Source: Verrucomicrobiia bacterium
Lineage (GTDB): Bacteria; Verrucomicrobiota; Verrucomicrobiia; Limisphaerales; DASXHY01
Direction: 5' to 3'
Assembly: GCA_035629175.1 (NCBI GenBank)
Contig: DASPIL010000037.1
Coordinates: 38,274 to 102,273 of the forward strand
Length of the DNA stretch: 64,000 nt
In this document: positions 1 through 9,382 of the stretch, piece by piece
How the letters are laid out: the number at the start of each line of letters is the position of its first letter
How positions within the stretch are numbered: the stretch's first letter is position 1
Translations under genes and position numbers: made by a program
Notes under the pieces: model-generated
The model's database searches: none
Told to the model about the DNA's origin: nothing
What the model saw: only the letters and a program-made list of their open reading frames with translations

Positions 1-679
1 CCGCAACCGCCATGACAATCAATTGAATCAGCACATACGCCTTCACGCCCATTGCCATGCTTAGAAGGGCCGCAACCAGAAGCAGACCCAGGTTCGTGCC
101 GTAGACGGAGAGCGTCTCCTTGTGGCCGGCTTTCGGCGCCGCGAAACGTTCCATCACCAGAAAGAGAAACAGCGGGGCTATCAGGAAGAGAATGATCGGA
201 TTGCGAGCCAATCGATACGAAAAGCGTTTCCAGCGGGAGGCCTCAAGATATTCCTGCACGGTGAGAGTCCAGACGTCGCCCGTCCCCCGGCGATCCAGGT
301 CGCCCGAGGTTGAATGATGAATGGCATGCTCCCAGCGCCAGTGGAAATATGCGGTAAATGTCATGAGACCCGTAATGGTGCCCAGGATGTGATTCGCGAG
401 CGGCGATTTGAAGAACGACCCGTGTCCGCAGTCGTGGAAAATAATGAAAATTCGGACCATGAATCCGCCTGCAAGAATCGCCAGGGGAACCGTCAGCCAC
501 CACGAAATCTTGTGAGTGTAATACATCAGCACCCAGAGGCCGATATAAGGCACCACGGTATTGATGACTTGCCAAAGCGCTGCGCGATTTGAGGGTTTCT
601 GATAGCGGGCAACGATTTTCTTCCAATTCGGATCAACTGTCGCCGCAGATGGCACCGAAGAATTCTCTGAGTTTGTCAT
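1..679 (-). CDS. Fatty acid desaturase, partial (C-terminus off left edge)
   Basis: A membrane di-iron desaturase that would introduce double bonds into acyl chains. Reading leftwards from the ATG at 679, the frame stays open to the window edge (about 226 residues), so the C-terminal part with the last histidine box is missing. Visible are a first histidine box HDCGH (about residue 82) inside a hydrophobic stretch, and a second box HAIHH about 36 residues later preceded by FHWRWE, the spacing typical of the FA_desaturase family. Hydrophobic segments at about residues 40-75, 95-110, 165-180 and 195-220 fit a membrane protein. Family membership is clear; substrate and double-bond position cannot be told. 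Confidence 0.9.
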   Translation of the reverse strand, partial: MTNSENSSVPSAATVDPNWKKIVARYQKPSNRAALWQVINTVVPYIGLWVLMYYTHKISWWLTVPLAILAGGFMVRIFIIFHDCGHGSFFKSPLANHILGTITGLMTFTAYFHWRWEHAIHHSTSGDLDRRGTGDVWTLTVQEYLEASRWKRFSYRLARNPIILFLIAPLFLFLVMERFAAPKAGHKETLSVYGTNLGLLLVAALLSMAMGVKAYVLIQLIVMAVA

Positions 680-1005
680 GATCAATACGGCGGTTCCCGC
701 TGCACACTACATGGGATTTCCGCGCGGCTCACAGTAGTTCAACAGTGCACCAAGGGCAACCGTCAATCTCTGGAGGAGGGGCCGTGGCGGCAGGCATCGT
801 TGCCAGCCCGTGAAACCGAGCTGCCAGCCCGCTGGAAGAAACATCAAATGAAGCGAGCGCGCGGAGAGTCCCTGAGTGTCTCTGGTGCTTATCGGCTTTT
901 CCGGACGGCAAGGATGCAAGCCCGCTACGTCAGGCGAGATGCCTGAAGCTGCTTCCCCCGCGCAAACGCGCTTGAACAACTTTCAGCCAGTCATCGTCAT
1001 CGATT
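680..1005. other. Intergenic region, no supported gene
   Basis: This stretch separates the starts and ends of two leftward genes (desaturase start at 679, lnt stop at 1006). Short open frames exist on both strands but none has a recognisable domain or ribosome binding site, and a 32-codon frame beginning at 848 on the plus strand ends quickly. It should hold the desaturase promoter; no clear -35/-10 pair was found. Confidence 0.4.
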
Positions 1006-2694
1006 TCAAAACCGCTTCCGCTTCAATGAGGCCGCCAGAATTCCGCCCACGGATGCCACCACGCAGCCCCATCCAAACCAGTCGCCGTTTCGTCGATAAA
1101 AAGTGTCACCGCTCGTCTGGCCTTCGTTTAATAGCGGCACTTCGATCGTCAGGAATCCCTCCCCGTATATCGTTTCCTGCGCATCCCTGAAGATCTCCCG
1201 CAGTCGCCCGTGACGGTCCACCCAGCAGGTCAATCCATTGTTCGAGCAGCGAATGAGTGGGATGCCATTTTCAATCGCACGGAAGATCGCGTTGGCCGCG
1301 TGCTGCCATTGTGCCGCGCTTTCCCCAAACCAGCCGTTATTCGTGATGTTCACCAGGAAGTCTGTGTCTGCATCAACATAGGTGCGGACCAGATGCGGAA
1401 AATTGTCCTCAAAACAGATCAGCACAGACGTCTTCACCAGGGACACGTCGTTCGTGTCGGCGTCTAGGCCGCGTGGTTGAATGGCCATCCTGAACGGAAC
1501 AGCTTCGTCCCCAGGCGTGAAGCTGCTGGTCACCGGCGTGAAGTTTTTCAAAAAGGGCATCCACTGCTCGAGTGGAATGTACTCGCCGAAAATGACCAGG
1601 CTGCGCTTGCGGTACCTGTCCGCGAGCCGGCCGTTGGGATTCAGCAGGAAACTGCTGTTGTAATATTCCGCGCGCCCCGGTGCCTTGCGCGAGGGTTCGG
1701 CGTCGTCAGCGCCAACAATCATCCATATGCGGTGTTCCTGCGCGAGCGCGGAAAGCGGATCAAAGATTTCTTTCTCGTAGCGGAGCAGCTTTGGAATCGC
1801 CGCCTCGGGCCAGATGACAAGGGCGGCGTCGTTCGTGAGCGACTGTTCTGTCAATTTCAGGAGCGCGGTGAACCTTTCCATGTCGTCGTCGCGATTCCAA
1901 ATCATCGTCTGCGGAATGCTCGGCTGGATCAATGTTACGCGAAGTGTCCGTTCCGGGACTGCCGGATTTCTTAAATGGGCGAAGCCAAATGCCATTGCGA
2001 TGCTGACACCCAGTGCCGGCAGCGCCATTTCCCGCACGCCGGGGGAGCGGGCCCGTGGATCCTTCACAATCATCGACAGCGCGCAGAGAAGAGCCATCGA
2101 ACCCCACACCATCAGAAACGACACTCCGTAAACGCCTGTGATAGCACTGATTTGGATCAACGGCAGGAGTTCATATTGGGAGGCGCCGAGGAGGTTCCAG
2201 GGAAATCCGCCAAAGATGCGCGCGATCACCATTTCAATTGCAACCCACAGAGCCGCGGCACCAAGAGCCCAGCGGGTTCGATGGTTCCACGTCGCCTTCG
2301 CCAGCAAGATCAATCCAGCCGGAAGGCGGATGCCTCCGCTCGAGGCGGGTGACCCAGCCGGCGGAGACCATCGGCAAATCAGCCACGTCCAGGTAGCGGG
2401 GAACAGGGAGAGAAACGCGCTGAGCGCTATCCAACCAAGGATTGGGTATCCTTGAACAGGAATGCAGAGCAGCCAATACAATGACGCCAGGTAGTGCGCC
2501 ATGCCTGCAACGTAACCGAGGCCGAACGATCGGCGGCCTCGAGTGCCGAGCGCCGTGGCGGCGAGAAGTCCTGGTGCGATCCAGCCCGCGCCCGCAATTC
2601 CGATATTGGGAAACGCGCTCGCGAGCACGAGCCCGGCGAAGGCCGCAAGTGCATAGCGAACAGGTGCCAAGGCAATGATTAATCTGAGTTGCAA
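1006..2694 (-). CDS. lnt: Apolipoprotein N-acyltransferase
   Basis: Transfers the third acyl chain from a phospholipid to the N-terminal cysteine of lipoproteins in the inner membrane, the last step of lipoprotein maturation. The 562-residue protein has an N-terminal block of hydrophobic segments (about residues 5-230) followed by a nitrilase-like periplasmic domain. The expected catalytic triad is visible: Glu297 in IWPEAAIP, Lys363 in YRKRSLVIFGEY and Cys427 in SVLICFED, in the same order as the E. coli enzyme (E267-K335-C387). A last hydrophobic segment lies near the C-terminus (about 538-556). The start is a TTG at 2694; no in-frame ATG lies close by, so the exact start is uncertain. A GH43 lipoprotein at 52-53 kb is a possible client. 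Confidence 0.93.
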   Translation of the reverse strand: MQLRLIIALAPVRYALAAFAGLVLASAFPNIGIAGAGWIAPGLLAATALGTRGRRSFGLGYVAGMAHYLASLYWLLCIPVQGYPILGWIALSAFLSLFPATWTWLICRWSPPAGSPASSGGIRLPAGLILLAKATWNHRTRWALGAAALWVAIEMVIARIFGGFPWNLLGASQYELLPLIQISAITGVYGVSFLMVWGSMALLCALSMIVKDPRARSPGVREMALPALGVSIAMAFGFAHLRNPAVPERTLRVTLIQPSIPQTMIWNRDDDMERFTALLKLTEQSLTNDAALVIWPEAAIPKLLRYEKEIFDPLSALAQEHRIWMIVGADDAEPSRKAPGRAEYYNSSFLLNPNGRLADRYRKRSLVIFGEYIPLEQWMPFLKNFTPVTSSFTPGDEAVPFRMAIQPRGLDADTNDVSLVKTSVLICFEDNFPHLVRTYVDADTDFLVNITNNGWFGESAAQWQHAANAIFRAIENGIPLIRCSNNGLTCWVDRHGRLREIFRDAQETIYGEGFLTIEVPLLNEGQTSGDTFYRRNGDWFGWGCVVASVGGILAASLKRKRF

Positions 2695-3069
2695 CGCGTC
2701 GCAGCTTGCACGAAAGGGAAGACAACTTGCCAGTGGATTTCCACGAGGTGTCGCGCTTCCAACTCCAAACGCCTGCGGGCCAGGTTAACGACGAATCACA
2801 CGAATCACACGAAAAGGGGCCGGGACAAAAAAACAAGTTTTCAGCTGCCGGCAGCGCGGCGGCGGTGAGCTCGATCTCGTGTATTTGGTAGCCCTACAAG
2901 CGGAAGTCTTTCAAGGTTTGGCAACCTGGGCTACGAACCATCCGAGATAAGGATATTTTGGTACCGGCTCTGCCGCTCCGGGTGCTTCGTGGTAGATCCC
3001 GTTTCGTCTGCCATGTTTAACGTATCGGATCTGCTGATGCGGGTTAAGTACGCGGACTTCGGTCGCGAC
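2695..3069. other. Intergenic region with a degenerate repeat scrap
   Basis: No gene is supported here. Around 2785-2830 the sequence repeats short words such as cgaatcacacga, which are reverse-complement relatives of words in the 4447-5385 tandem repeat, so this is probably a decayed copy of the same repeat material. The remainder is unassigned and should carry the lnt promoter. Confidence 0.4.
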
Positions 3070-4374
3070 TCACGTTCTCTCGCAAACTTCCCCTGAACGG
3101 TTGCGAGCACGGGCCGTGGGCGAAAAGGAAATCCGTGGAACGATCGGCCATTTGGCCTGCGCCTTGACCAACAGGAAGAACAGCTTGCGCCGCCAGTCGA
3201 GCTTCCATCCACCCTCCAGCTCGCCAGCGAGAATGGCAACGATCGCGTCGGGAATCTGCAGGCGATTGCGAGGCTCCATGAACAGCTCCATGAACGGCGT
3301 TGTGTAGAATTGCTCAACCAGTTCCCAATAATATTGCATTGCACGAAACACCCGTTTCTCGTACGCCGCCATCCGCTTCTGGCCGTCGCTGCCGTCCGCC
3401 AGCGAATCCACAATCAAATGTGCCGCCATGCGCCCCGAATACATCGCCAGGTAAACCCCCGCGGAAAAAATCGGATCCATGAAACCGGCCGCGTCGCCAA
3501 TCCGCACAAGGCGTGGCCCGAAGAGGCGGCGGTTGTAGTAGGAGAAGTCGCTTGTCGTCTGGATCGAATTTATCAGGGTGGCGCCCCCCATTCGGTCCCG
3601 CATCTCGGCGCTGGATTTCCAGACTCGCTCGAAGGCCTCCGCCGGGGAGAGCTTCATCGTTGCAAATTCATGCTGATCGATGACGCAGCCGATGCTCACC
3701 TTCTCGGGCGAGATCGGGATCAGCCAGAACCATTTGCTCTCAAGGCGCACGATGATGATGTCGCCGGCTTTCGAGCCTTCATCCATTTTTACCCCTGCGA
3801 AGTGGCCGAAGATGGCGATCTTTTTGAGGTGCGGATGAATCACCCGCAAGTTCTCCTGGTTGCCGGTAAAATTCGCCCGGCCGCTTGCATCGATGAGGAA
3901 CGAGCCGTGGAAGGTTTCCTTGATGCCCGAATCCGAGCTGCTTTCGACTGAGACGCGGCCGGCGTCCTGGGAATAACGTGAAACGGTCCAACCCTCGCGC
4001 ACTTCGGCGCCTGATTCGCGGGCGTGATCGAGTAGAATCTCGTCAAACCGTGCGCGATCGACCTGGAAAGCCATGGGCTCGCGCGTGAAGCAGCCGTTTT
4101 TGAAGGTGAGCTTGAGCGCTTTGCTGGAGTTGCCCAGGTGGAACTGCGCTCCGTATTTGCGTGTGAACCCCGCCGCCTCGAGCTTTGGCAAAACGCCGAT
4201 CTCTCGAAAAATCATTTCGTTGTACGGCAGAAGGGATTCCCCAATATGAAACCGCGGAAAATGTTCCTTTTCGAGGACGAGCACGCGCTTTCCGGCCTGC
4301 GCCAGGTAGGTGGCAGCCGCGCTTCCGCCTGGGCCGCCGCCAATAATCAACGCGTCATAGAACGTTTCGGACAT
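3070..4374 (-). CDS. Flavin-dependent halogenase-like FAD oxidoreductase
   Basis: A soluble FAD protein of 434 residues. The N-terminus MSETFYDALIIGGGPGG carries the Rossmann GxGxxG dinucleotide motif (about residues 12-17), followed by GESLLP near residue 45-50 and a second FAD motif GDAAGFMDPIFSAG. A WFWLIP segment at about residues 215-220 matches the WxWxIP signature used to tell flavin-dependent halogenases from ordinary monooxygenases. An upstream GTG at 4431 would add 19 residues, but the ATG at 4374 puts the beta strand at the usual distance. It stands alone, with no partner flavin reductase or carrier protein nearby. It could instead be a geranylgeranyl-reductase-like enzyme; substrate unknown. 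Confidence 0.8.
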   Translation of the reverse strand: MSETFYDALIIGGGPGGSAAATYLAQAGKRVLVLEKEHFPRFHIGESLLPYNEMIFREIGVLPKLEAAGFTRKYGAQFHLGNSSKALKLTFKNGCFTREPMAFQVDRARFDEILLDHARESGAEVREGWTVSRYSQDAGRVSVESSSDSGIKETFHGSFLIDASGRANFTGNQENLRVIHPHLKKIAIFGHFAGVKMDEGSKAGDIIIVRLESKWFWLIPISPEKVSIGCVIDQHEFATMKLSPAEAFERVWKSSAEMRDRMGGATLINSIQTTSDFSYYNRRLFGPRLVRIGDAAGFMDPIFSAGVYLAMYSGRMAAHLIVDSLADGSDGQKRMAAYEKRVFRAMQYYWELVEQFYTTPFMELFMEPRNRLQIPDAIVAILAGELEGGWKLDWRRKLFFLLVKAQAKWPIVPRISFSPTARARNRSGEVCERT

Positions 4375-4446
4375 GCCGATATCAAAGGCCAAAAGGATGG
4401 TTGCTGCAAGTCCGGGCAGCCTCGTTGACACGAATTGAGAGGTAGC

Positions 4447-5385
4447 CCACCGGAGGTTGAATTCGTCTTTGGCCTGCTTGGAAGAATTGGCTTTTTGTTT
4501 CGTGTGATTCGTGTTTTTCGTGGTTGCAACTCTTTCGCCGTTGATTCGTGTTCATCAGTTTTCATTCGTGGTTCAAACCCCAGGAGCCTCACGCAAAGCC
4601 CCCTGTTTTTTAACCTGCTCACATGAGCCCGAGCAAGGTTCATGGAAAGGCCGCAAAGGTCGGGAGGGGAAAAACGGCATTGAACACGAGCAAGCAGAGG
4701 TAGCAGAGAGAGGAGCGGGATTTTGTTCTTCTAATCCGTGTTGATCCGTCGTTAACAACTCTCCCGTTGATTCGCGACAATTCGTGAAATTCGCGTAAAC
4801 CGTTTGCCTTCCGTATCCGTCGCCACCGGAGGTTGAATTCGTCTTTGGCCTGCTTGGAAGAATTGAATTTTTGTTTCGTGTGATTCGTGTTTTTCGTGGT
4901 CATGCAACTCTTTCGCCGTTGATTCGTGTTCATCGGTGTTCAAACCCGAAGAGCCTCACGCAAGGCCCCCTGTTTCTTTTAACCTGCTCACGACCCTTGC
5001 ACCCGCGCGGGTTCATGGGAAGGGCGCGAAGGTCGGGAGCGGAAAACGGCATTGAACAGGAGCAAGCAGAGGTAGCAGAGAGAGGAGCGGGATTTTGTTC
5101 TTCTAATCCGTGTTGATCCGTCGTTAACAACTCTCCCGTTGATTCGCGACAGTTTCGTGAAGTTCGCGTAAACCGTTTGCCTTCCGTATCCGTCGCCACC
5201 TGCGGTCGAATTCGGCTTTGGCCTGCTTGGAAGAATTGGCTTTTTGTTTCGTGTGATTCGTGTTTTTCGTGGTCATGCAACTCTTCGCCGTTGATTCGTG
5301 TTCATCGGTTTTCATTCGTGGTTCAAACTCGAGGAGCCTCACGCAAAGCCCCCTGTTTCTTTTAACCGGGTCACGACCCTTGGCG
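4447..5385. repeat. Tandem repeat, about 375-bp unit, 2.5 copies
   Basis: Three successive copies begin with ccacc at 4447, 4823 and 5196, giving periods of 376 and 373 bp; the third copy is cut off near 5385. Each unit contains ggcctgcttggaagaatt, a T-rich block with repeated ttcgtg words, gagcctcacgcaa, and in the two full copies gcaagcagaggtagcagaga. Copies differ by scattered substitutions and small indels. Open frames inside it are low-complexity and change with each copy, so it is treated as non-coding. It fills the whole gap between the flavoprotein and the ABC transporter genes. Confidence 0.9.
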
Positions 5386-5440
5386 TCGCGTGGTGCTTTT
5401 GATTTGACCCGCAGAGGGACTCGTGGAAAGTCAGGGGCGC

Positions 5441-6157
5441 ATGACCCCGATACTCACAGTGCGCGGACTGACGAAGACGTACCCGACCGAGGCAGGACCC
5501 CTCACCGTGTTGAAGGATGTCACACTTGATGTTCCGGCGGGCTCCACGTGCTCAATCGTCGGCCCATCGGGCAGCGGCAAGACGACCCTCCTCGGCCTTT
5601 GCGCCGGTCTCGATGAACCGAGCGCAGGATCGGTGTGCATCGGGGGACGCGAATTGCACACCGAAAACGAGGATGGCCGCGCGCGAATCCGGAATGAACT
5701 GGTCGGATTTGTGTTTCAGAACTTCCAATTGATTCCCACTCTGACAGCGCTCGAGAACGTAATGGTGCCCCTGGAGCTTCAAGGCAAACGGAAGCTTCAG
5801 GATCGGGGACGCGAACTCCTCGCGAAAGTCGGGTTGGCCGACCGCCCAGACCATTATCCCGCACAATTGTCGGGCGGCGAACAGCAGCGCGTCGCGCTCG
5901 CACGCGCGTTCATGAACCAGCCCAAAATCCTGTTCGCTGATGAGCCCACGGGGAATCTCGACGTGGAGACCGCCGAAAGGATTGTCGAATCGTTGTTCGA
6001 ACTGAATGCCTCCTTCAATACTGCGCTTGTGCTCGTGACCCACAATCTTGAACTCGCACAACGAACGGATCGCATCTTCAAACTCCATCGCGGCGTCCTC
6101 GTCGCCGTGGAAGCCGGGCAGGGGAGACACGCCCAGGCAACAGCCTCCACACGATGA
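5441..6157 (+). CDS. ABC transporter ATP-binding protein (LolD/YbbA/MacB type)
   Basis: Energises the FtsX-type permease encoded next to it. In 238 residues it shows a Walker A motif GPSGSGKTT, a Q-loop in GFVFQNFQLIP, the signature LSGGEQQRVALARA, Walker B ILFADEPTGNLD and the H-loop VLVTHN. This arrangement and the length fit the LolD/YbbA/MacB subfamily. The ATG at 5441 follows an aggggc ribosome-binding-like stretch; a GTG at 5423 would add six residues. The stop codon overlaps the permease start by 4 bases (ATGA), so the two are translationally coupled. Likely role is lipid, lipoprotein or small-molecule movement at the inner membrane, not import. Confidence 0.93.
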   Translation: MTPILTVRGLTKTYPTEAGPLTVLKDVTLDVPAGSTCSIVGPSGSGKTTLLGLCAGLDEPSAGSVCIGGRELHTENEDGRARIRNELVGFVFQNFQLIPTLTALENVMVPLELQGKRKLQDRGRELLAKVGLADRPDHYPAQLSGGEQQRVALARAFMNQPKILFADEPTGNLDVETAERIVESLFELNASFNTALVLVTHNLELAQRTDRIFKLHRGVLVAVEAGQGRHAQATASTR

Positions 6158-8718
6158 AGTCCCTGCTCAGCGGCATCGCACACCTTCTTCGTTCCTGGAC
6201 GTGGCTCATGGCCTGGCGCGACAGCCGTCGCAGCCGGCGGCGGCTGCTCCTGTATGCGGGATCAATCGTTCTCGGCATCGCCGCGCTGACTGCGATTTCC
6301 TCCTCGGGCCGCCAGATGCAGCAGGCGATTGAAGAACAATCCAAGGCGCTGCTCGGCGCGGACCTGATGGTCAACACGCGGGATTCGGCTTTGAACGCGG
6401 AACAGGAGGAATTCCTCAAATCGCTCGGCGGCGAACAAGCGCGGGAAATTAATTTTGCCTCCATGGTTTACTTCGTGAAATCGGAAGGCACCCGCCTTGT
6501 CCAGGTGCGTGCCCTTGCAGGGAACTTCCCTTTCTATGGCGAATTGGAGACAAACCCTCGCGGCGCCATTGCTTCGTTGCGCAATGGCACGGGCGCACTG
6601 GTGGAGCAGAATCTCATGGATGTTTTTGGCGCGAAGATCGGCGATCCCATCAAAGTCGGCGAGATCACACTGCCCATCGCGGGCGTGCTGACGCGAGTGC
6701 CTGGGGAGACAATGGGATTCGGAACCATCGCACCACGCGTTTACATCCCGCTCGCCAGCCTCGAGAACAGCGGCTTGATCGGCGAAGGGAGCCTCGCCCG
6801 GCAGAAGATCTATTTCAAATTGGCCGCGGAAGTGAACGTCGAGGCGTTCGCGGACAGCCGCCGCGATGAATTTCGCCGGCTCGGGTTGCGCTACGACACC
6901 GTGGAGGAACGCCAGCGCGATCTCGGCCGCGCGCTCGAGAACATGATGCGGTTCCTGAATCTCATCGGGTTCGTTGCGCTCCTGCTGGGAGGGGTCGGCG
7001 TGGCCAGCGGCATTCATGTCCACATGAAGCAGAAGCTTGGGACGATCGCGACGCTGCGTTGCGTCGGCTGTTCTACGGGGCAGTCGTTTGCGATTTACCT
7101 GGCGCAAGCAATGGCACTCGGTGCGGTGGGCGCCGTGCTGGGCGCTGGAATTGGCGTGTTGATTCAATACTTTGTTCCTTCGCTGCTCGGTGAATTCATC
7201 CCGTTCGAAGTTCGGCCCGCGATTTCATGGAGCGGCCTTTGGACTGGAATCTGGATCGGTTTCCTCATTTGCATGCTGTTCGCATTGCTCCCGCTGATTC
7301 CCGTGCGACGTGTGCCGCCACTGGCTGCGTTGCGCTCGGCCTTCAGCGAACGCTCAAGTGACAGACGGGATCCGATGCTCTGGCTGGCCTGCCTGCTCAT
7401 TCTTGCGGGACTCGTTGCATTCGGCGTGCTGCAAAGCCGCGAATGGCAGCATGGCGTGGGATACGCCGTCGGGATCATCGTGGCGTTCGGGTGCCTTGGG
7501 GGCCTCGCTTCGTTGGTCGCATGGATTTCCCGCAAGGTCACATCCGCGTCGTGGCCCTTCATCTGGCGGCACGGCATGTCGAACCTGTATCGTCCGAACA
7601 ACCGGACCGTGTTGCTCATGGTTTCGTTGGGAATGGGAACCTTCCTTGTCCTGACGCTATATCTGGTCCAGATGAATCTGCTCGGCGAGTTGCTGCGGCC
7701 CAAAAGCGAGCAGGACGGCAATGCCGTGTTGTTTGATATTCAAAATGACCAGCGTCAAGACGTCCGAAACGTCCTGCAGTCACAAGGCCTGCCCGTTCTC
7801 GAGGATGTGCCGATGATTTCCATGCGCCTGCGAGCAATCAAGGGTCGGACGGTGGAGGAAATCCGCAATGATCCCCGCAGCAACATTCGCGGATGGGCGC
7901 TCGGACGGGAATACAGATCAACCTACCGCGGCAGCCTGGTTGCCACGGAGAAACTGCTGGAAGGGACATGGCACTCGCGGGTGGAAAACGTAAACGATCC
8001 GATTCCCGTTTCGCTGGAGGAGGGGATTGCGCGAAACCTGCATGTCGGGATCGGCGACGAGATTGAATTCGATGTGCAAGGGGTTCCCGTTCGAACGCGT
8101 GTTGCCAGTTTGCGTGAAGTCGATTGGCGGCGGCTCTCGCCAAACTTTTTTGTGGTGTTTCCCGAGGGTGCGATCGAGGAAGCGCCCGCGATGCACATGA
8201 TGGTGACCCGGGTTCAATCGAGCGAACAATCGGCGCGATTGCAGCGCGAGGTGGTGCGGCAATTTCCAAACGTTTCCGCGGCTGACCTGACGCTCATTCT
8301 CCAAACGGTCGGATCCGTTCTCGACAAGATCAGCTTTGTAGTGAGATTCATGGCGCTGTTCACCGTGGGAACGGGGTTGATCGTGCTGGGCGGCACGATC
8401 GTCAGCGGAAGATATCAGCGTCTGCGCGAGAGCATCCTGCTTCGAACCCTTGGCGCGAGCCGGCGCCAGGTGCTGCAGATTCTGACGGTGGAGTATTTCC
8501 TATTGGGCGCACTTGCCGCGCTGACAGGAATTTTATTCGCGGTTGCCGCCAGCTGGATGCTCGCGTCGCATGTCTTCGACCTGAAGCCGCGCTTTTACCC
8601 AATGCCGCTATTCATCGCGGTAGGCACCGTGTCGCTGCTGACAGTGATCTTTGGGTTGCTCGGAAACCGCACCGTGTTAAATCGCCCGCCGCTTGAGGTT
8701 TTGCGGGAAGAGGGATAG
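6154..8718 (+). CDS. FtsX-family ABC transporter permease (YbbP-like)
   Basis: Membrane partner of the preceding ATPase, 854 residues. The N-terminal helix (about residues 28-46) is followed by a periplasmic MacB-like domain (about 50-265). Three helices (about 268-400) form the first FtsX core. A middle block of hydrophobic segments (about 410-510) leads to a second periplasmic region (about 520-715) and a final FtsX core of three helices (about 725-840). This doubled architecture, including the motif KLGTIATLRCVG after the first periplasmic domain and RLRESILLRTLGAS in the second, is that of E. coli YbbP-like permeases. The start ATG at 6154 overlaps the ATPase stop. Substrate is not evident. 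Confidence 0.92.
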   Translation: MKSLLSGIAHLLRSWTWLMAWRDSRRSRRRLLLYAGSIVLGIAALTAISSSGRQMQQAIEEQSKALLGADLMVNTRDSALNAEQEEFLKSLGGEQAREINFASMVYFVKSEGTRLVQVRALAGNFPFYGELETNPRGAIASLRNGTGALVEQNLMDVFGAKIGDPIKVGEITLPIAGVLTRVPGETMGFGTIAPRVYIPLASLENSGLIGEGSLARQKIYFKLAAEVNVEAFADSRRDEFRRLGLRYDTVEERQRDLGRALENMMRFLNLIGFVALLLGGVGVASGIHVHMKQKLGTIATLRCVGCSTGQSFAIYLAQAMALGAVGAVLGAGIGVLIQYFVPSLLGEFIPFEVRPAISWSGLWTGIWIGFLICMLFALLPLIPVRRVPPLAALRSAFSERSSDRRDPMLWLACLLILAGLVAFGVLQSREWQHGVGYAVGIIVAFGCLGGLASLVAWISRKVTSASWPFIWRHGMSNLYRPNNRTVLLMVSLGMGTFLVLTLYLVQMNLLGELLRPKSEQDGNAVLFDIQNDQRQDVRNVLQSQGLPVLEDVPMISMRLRAIKGRTVEEIRNDPRSNIRGWALGREYRSTYRGSLVATEKLLEGTWHSRVENVNDPIPVSLEEGIARNLHVGIGDEIEFDVQGVPVRTRVASLREVDWRRLSPNFFVVFPEGAIEEAPAMHMMVTRVQSSEQSARLQREVVRQFPNVSAADLTLILQTVGSVLDKISFVVRFMALFTVGTGLIVLGGTIVSGRYQRLRESILLRTLGASRRQVLQILTVEYFLLGALAALTGILFAVAASWMLASHVFDLKPRFYPMPLFIAVGTVSLLTVIFGLLGNRTVLNRPPLEVLREEG

Positions 8719-8754
8719 CAGCGTTTTGAAGTCGATTACACTGAAAATGCGAAC

Positions 8755-9336
8755 TTACGTCCGGATCACCTTGCCAAGAATATCCACGAGCACCTTGGCG
8801 GGTGGTTGATCAGCGTCGATGCGATGCACCAGTTCGCCGCCGTAATAATCCAGCAAGGGCATGGTCTCCGTTTCGTAGGTTTTCAGGCGTTCACGGATCA
8901 CCTCGAGGCTTGCGTCATCCAGGCGATTTTCGCGCAGCGCGCGGCGCTGAAGCCGGCGGACGAGGTTTTCAAAATTGGTGCAGCTCAGGTAAAAAATTCC
9001 AAGCACGTCCAACGTGTCTTTGAGCATTTCTGCCTGGTTCACGTTTCGCGGAATGCCATCCAGCACCAGCGTGTCCTGCTCCGGGTGAAACTGTCCCGCG
9101 CGTGTGCTGCCGTCGATGAACTGCCGCCACAGCGCCACGGTTTGCTCATCGGGCACCAGCTGGCCGCGGCTGGAATACTCAATGAAGATGCGGCCGATGG
9201 GACTGTCGATCCGCAGGTTGCGGAAGACATCGCCGCAGGCGCAGTGAAAGAAACCTGGGATGGTTCCAAAGATTTTCCCCTGCGTGCCCTTGCCCGCGCC
9301 CGGCGCGCCGAACAACAGAATCGTGCGGTATTTCAT
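8755..9336 (-). CDS. Adenylate kinase-like nucleoside monophosphate kinase
   Basis: Phosphotransfer enzyme of the adenylate kinase family, 193 residues. The P-loop GAPGAGKGTQ is at residues 10-19, an NMP-binding part follows (CGDVFRNL, with the SPIGRIFIEYSSRGQLVPDE helix-loop), then DGIPRNVNQAE, equivalent to the usual DGFPR motif. The LID is short (LQRRALRENRLDD), so this is a short-lid form without a zinc finger. No other kinase copy lies in the window, so whether this is the housekeeping adk or a paralogue cannot be decided; sequence departures (GDVFR for GDLLR, DGIPR) hint at a paralogue. It converges with the ABC permease gene and lies 46 bases downstream of the next leftward gene. Confidence 0.85.
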   Translation of the reverse strand: MKYRTILLFGAPGAGKGTQGKIFGTIPGFFHCACGDVFRNLRIDSPIGRIFIEYSSRGQLVPDEQTVALWRQFIDGSTRAGQFHPEQDTLVLDGIPRNVNQAEMLKDTLDVLGIFYLSCTNFENLVRRLQRRALRENRLDDASLEVIRERLKTYETETMPLLDYYGGELVHRIDADQPPAKVLVDILGKVIRT

Positions 9337-9382
9337 TCCTGTGGTGAAACGCTGCGCGCGCAGTCCGTGAACCTCCCGCGGC

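Noticed and set aside
707..979. A 90-codon minus-strand frame in the gap before lnt
   Set aside because: No domain, no ribosome binding site and Arg/Pro-rich composition; probably chance.
4347..5529. Several short frames within the tandem repeat
   Set aside because: They repeat with the unit but in shifting frames and low-complexity translations; no coding constraint is seen.
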